Shown here piece by piece: positions 63,122-64,000 of a DNA stretch of 64,000 nucleotides. Source of the DNA: Dipetalonema caudispina (lineage: Eukaryota; Nematoda; Chromadorea; Rhabditida; Onchocercidae); the NCBI GenBank assembly GCA_013365325.1, contig JABVXV010000124.1:62001-126000 (forward strand). The letters run 5' to 3'. Within the stretch, counting starts at the first letter, position 1. The number at the start of each line of letters is the position of its first letter. The position numbers and the translations under genes were made by a program. The notes beneath the pieces are model-generated. The model was not told the origin of the DNA. It did no database searches and saw nothing but the letters and a program-made list of their open reading frames with translations.

Positions 63122-64000
63122 GTTAGTATTTATTTTTTTTCTTGCATTTCCCATTTAAATAATTTAAAAAAAAAGAGTCAGCGAAGGTAAGTTCCTCATA
63201 CATTTACATTAATGATGCTTAACAAATATTATTTCTACCCTGATACTTTTTTTTTTTAATTCGCAAGAACTTCGATTGAGAACGAATGTCAAAGAAGCTA
63301 CCACAATTTTCTGACGTTATTATTTTCTGGGAATTTTTAATTCCTAGAAGTGACAGAACTTTCTAGGAGGGAAACTTCTAGAATAAATAGGCCCGACACT
63401 TGTATGCGCGATAACTACATAGCTAGCAGTAACTAGTAATTTGATAGTAATGATGCTATAATGACATTATTTTATTATATGCCCTAACTCTTTTTTGCCT
63501 ATTCTCTCATATTTTTTGCTATGAAAAAGGTATAAATGAAATTAAATAGCTTCTCAAATAGCATTCTATGCAGGTTAAAAATTATAATCGAAGTTTAAAT
63601 TACTCAAAATTAAGTGACGCGCATGCATTCATACTTCCTTAAACTGCCAAGATAACCACAATTAATGCTGCGTGCGTGCAAGTGTCGAAGTGTTTTCTCA
63701 TATCTGTCAACTGCTACATTTCTACGACCAATTTTCCACCCTTTTTTGCTCTTCCCTTCCTTTAATATGTCAAAAAATTGTTGATGGTAATGATAAAAGT
63801 TATCATATCTGAAATACAGGGTTACGCGTTTACTGCCTCGCTTCTGTGTACTGTGAGCTCGACCAAAAACGTTGTGTTTTTTTTTTTTTTTTCTCCAAAT
63901 AATCTCCTTTTTTTTGCGTGTCAATTTTTTTTGATTGTTCTGTTGCTTCTAAGCTCTCTATTTACATGTTGCTGCTACTATTTTTTGTTTTTTGTTTTTT
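63122..64000 (+). other. Downstream mbl-1 intron (runs off the window)
   Basis: Starts at a GTTAGT donor. AT- and T-rich to the window end, with no coding exon recognised. Later alternative exons of mbl-1 are expected to the right. Confidence 0.65.

Overview
This is eukaryotic nuclear DNA from a nematode. It is AT-rich and full of homopolymer tracts and microsatellites. Genes are split into many short exons with GT..AG introns of roughly 70-400 bp plus a few long ones. Proteins read across the joined exons resemble nematode orthologues (a FAX-1-type DNA-binding domain, an MBL-1 N-terminus). The texture suggests a clade III (spirurid, possibly filarial) worm, but the species cannot be named from the window. 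No bacterial operon, CRISPR array, rRNA, tRNA or intact transposon was recognised.

Layout. 1-6753 is intergenic, AT-rich, with a GC-richer block at 6240-6490. 6754-11539 (+) is a complete ten-exon nuclear hormone receptor of the NR2E3/FAX-1 group. 11540-13957 is the tail-to-tail spacer. 13958-38532 (-) is one very large gene for a lysosomal-trafficking-regulator (LYST) BEACH protein. Its last 19 exons chain in frame for 994 residues through the PH-like, BEACH and WD40 domains. Its first two exons also join cleanly, and the exons between are placed only approximately. 38533-39032 is a short head-to-head spacer. 39033-40997 (+) is a complete five-exon PIG-C (GPI2) gene of 292 residues. 40998-60575 is about 19.6 kb without a recognisable exon, rich in simple repeats. 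60588-63121 (+) holds the first three coding exons of a muscleblind gene (mbl-1), which runs off the right edge.

The four genes belong to unrelated housekeeping and developmental pathways: neuronal fate transcription, lysosome-related organelle trafficking, GPI-anchor synthesis and alternative splicing. They do not form an operon. The only layout suggesting shared control is the divergent lyst-1/PIGC pair. I found no convincing new biological system. The best leads are regulatory: the large upstream region and YGCY-rich exon of mbl-1, the UG repeat just after the fax-1 stop, the divergent promoter, and a perfect 16-bp hairpin at 45905-45941.
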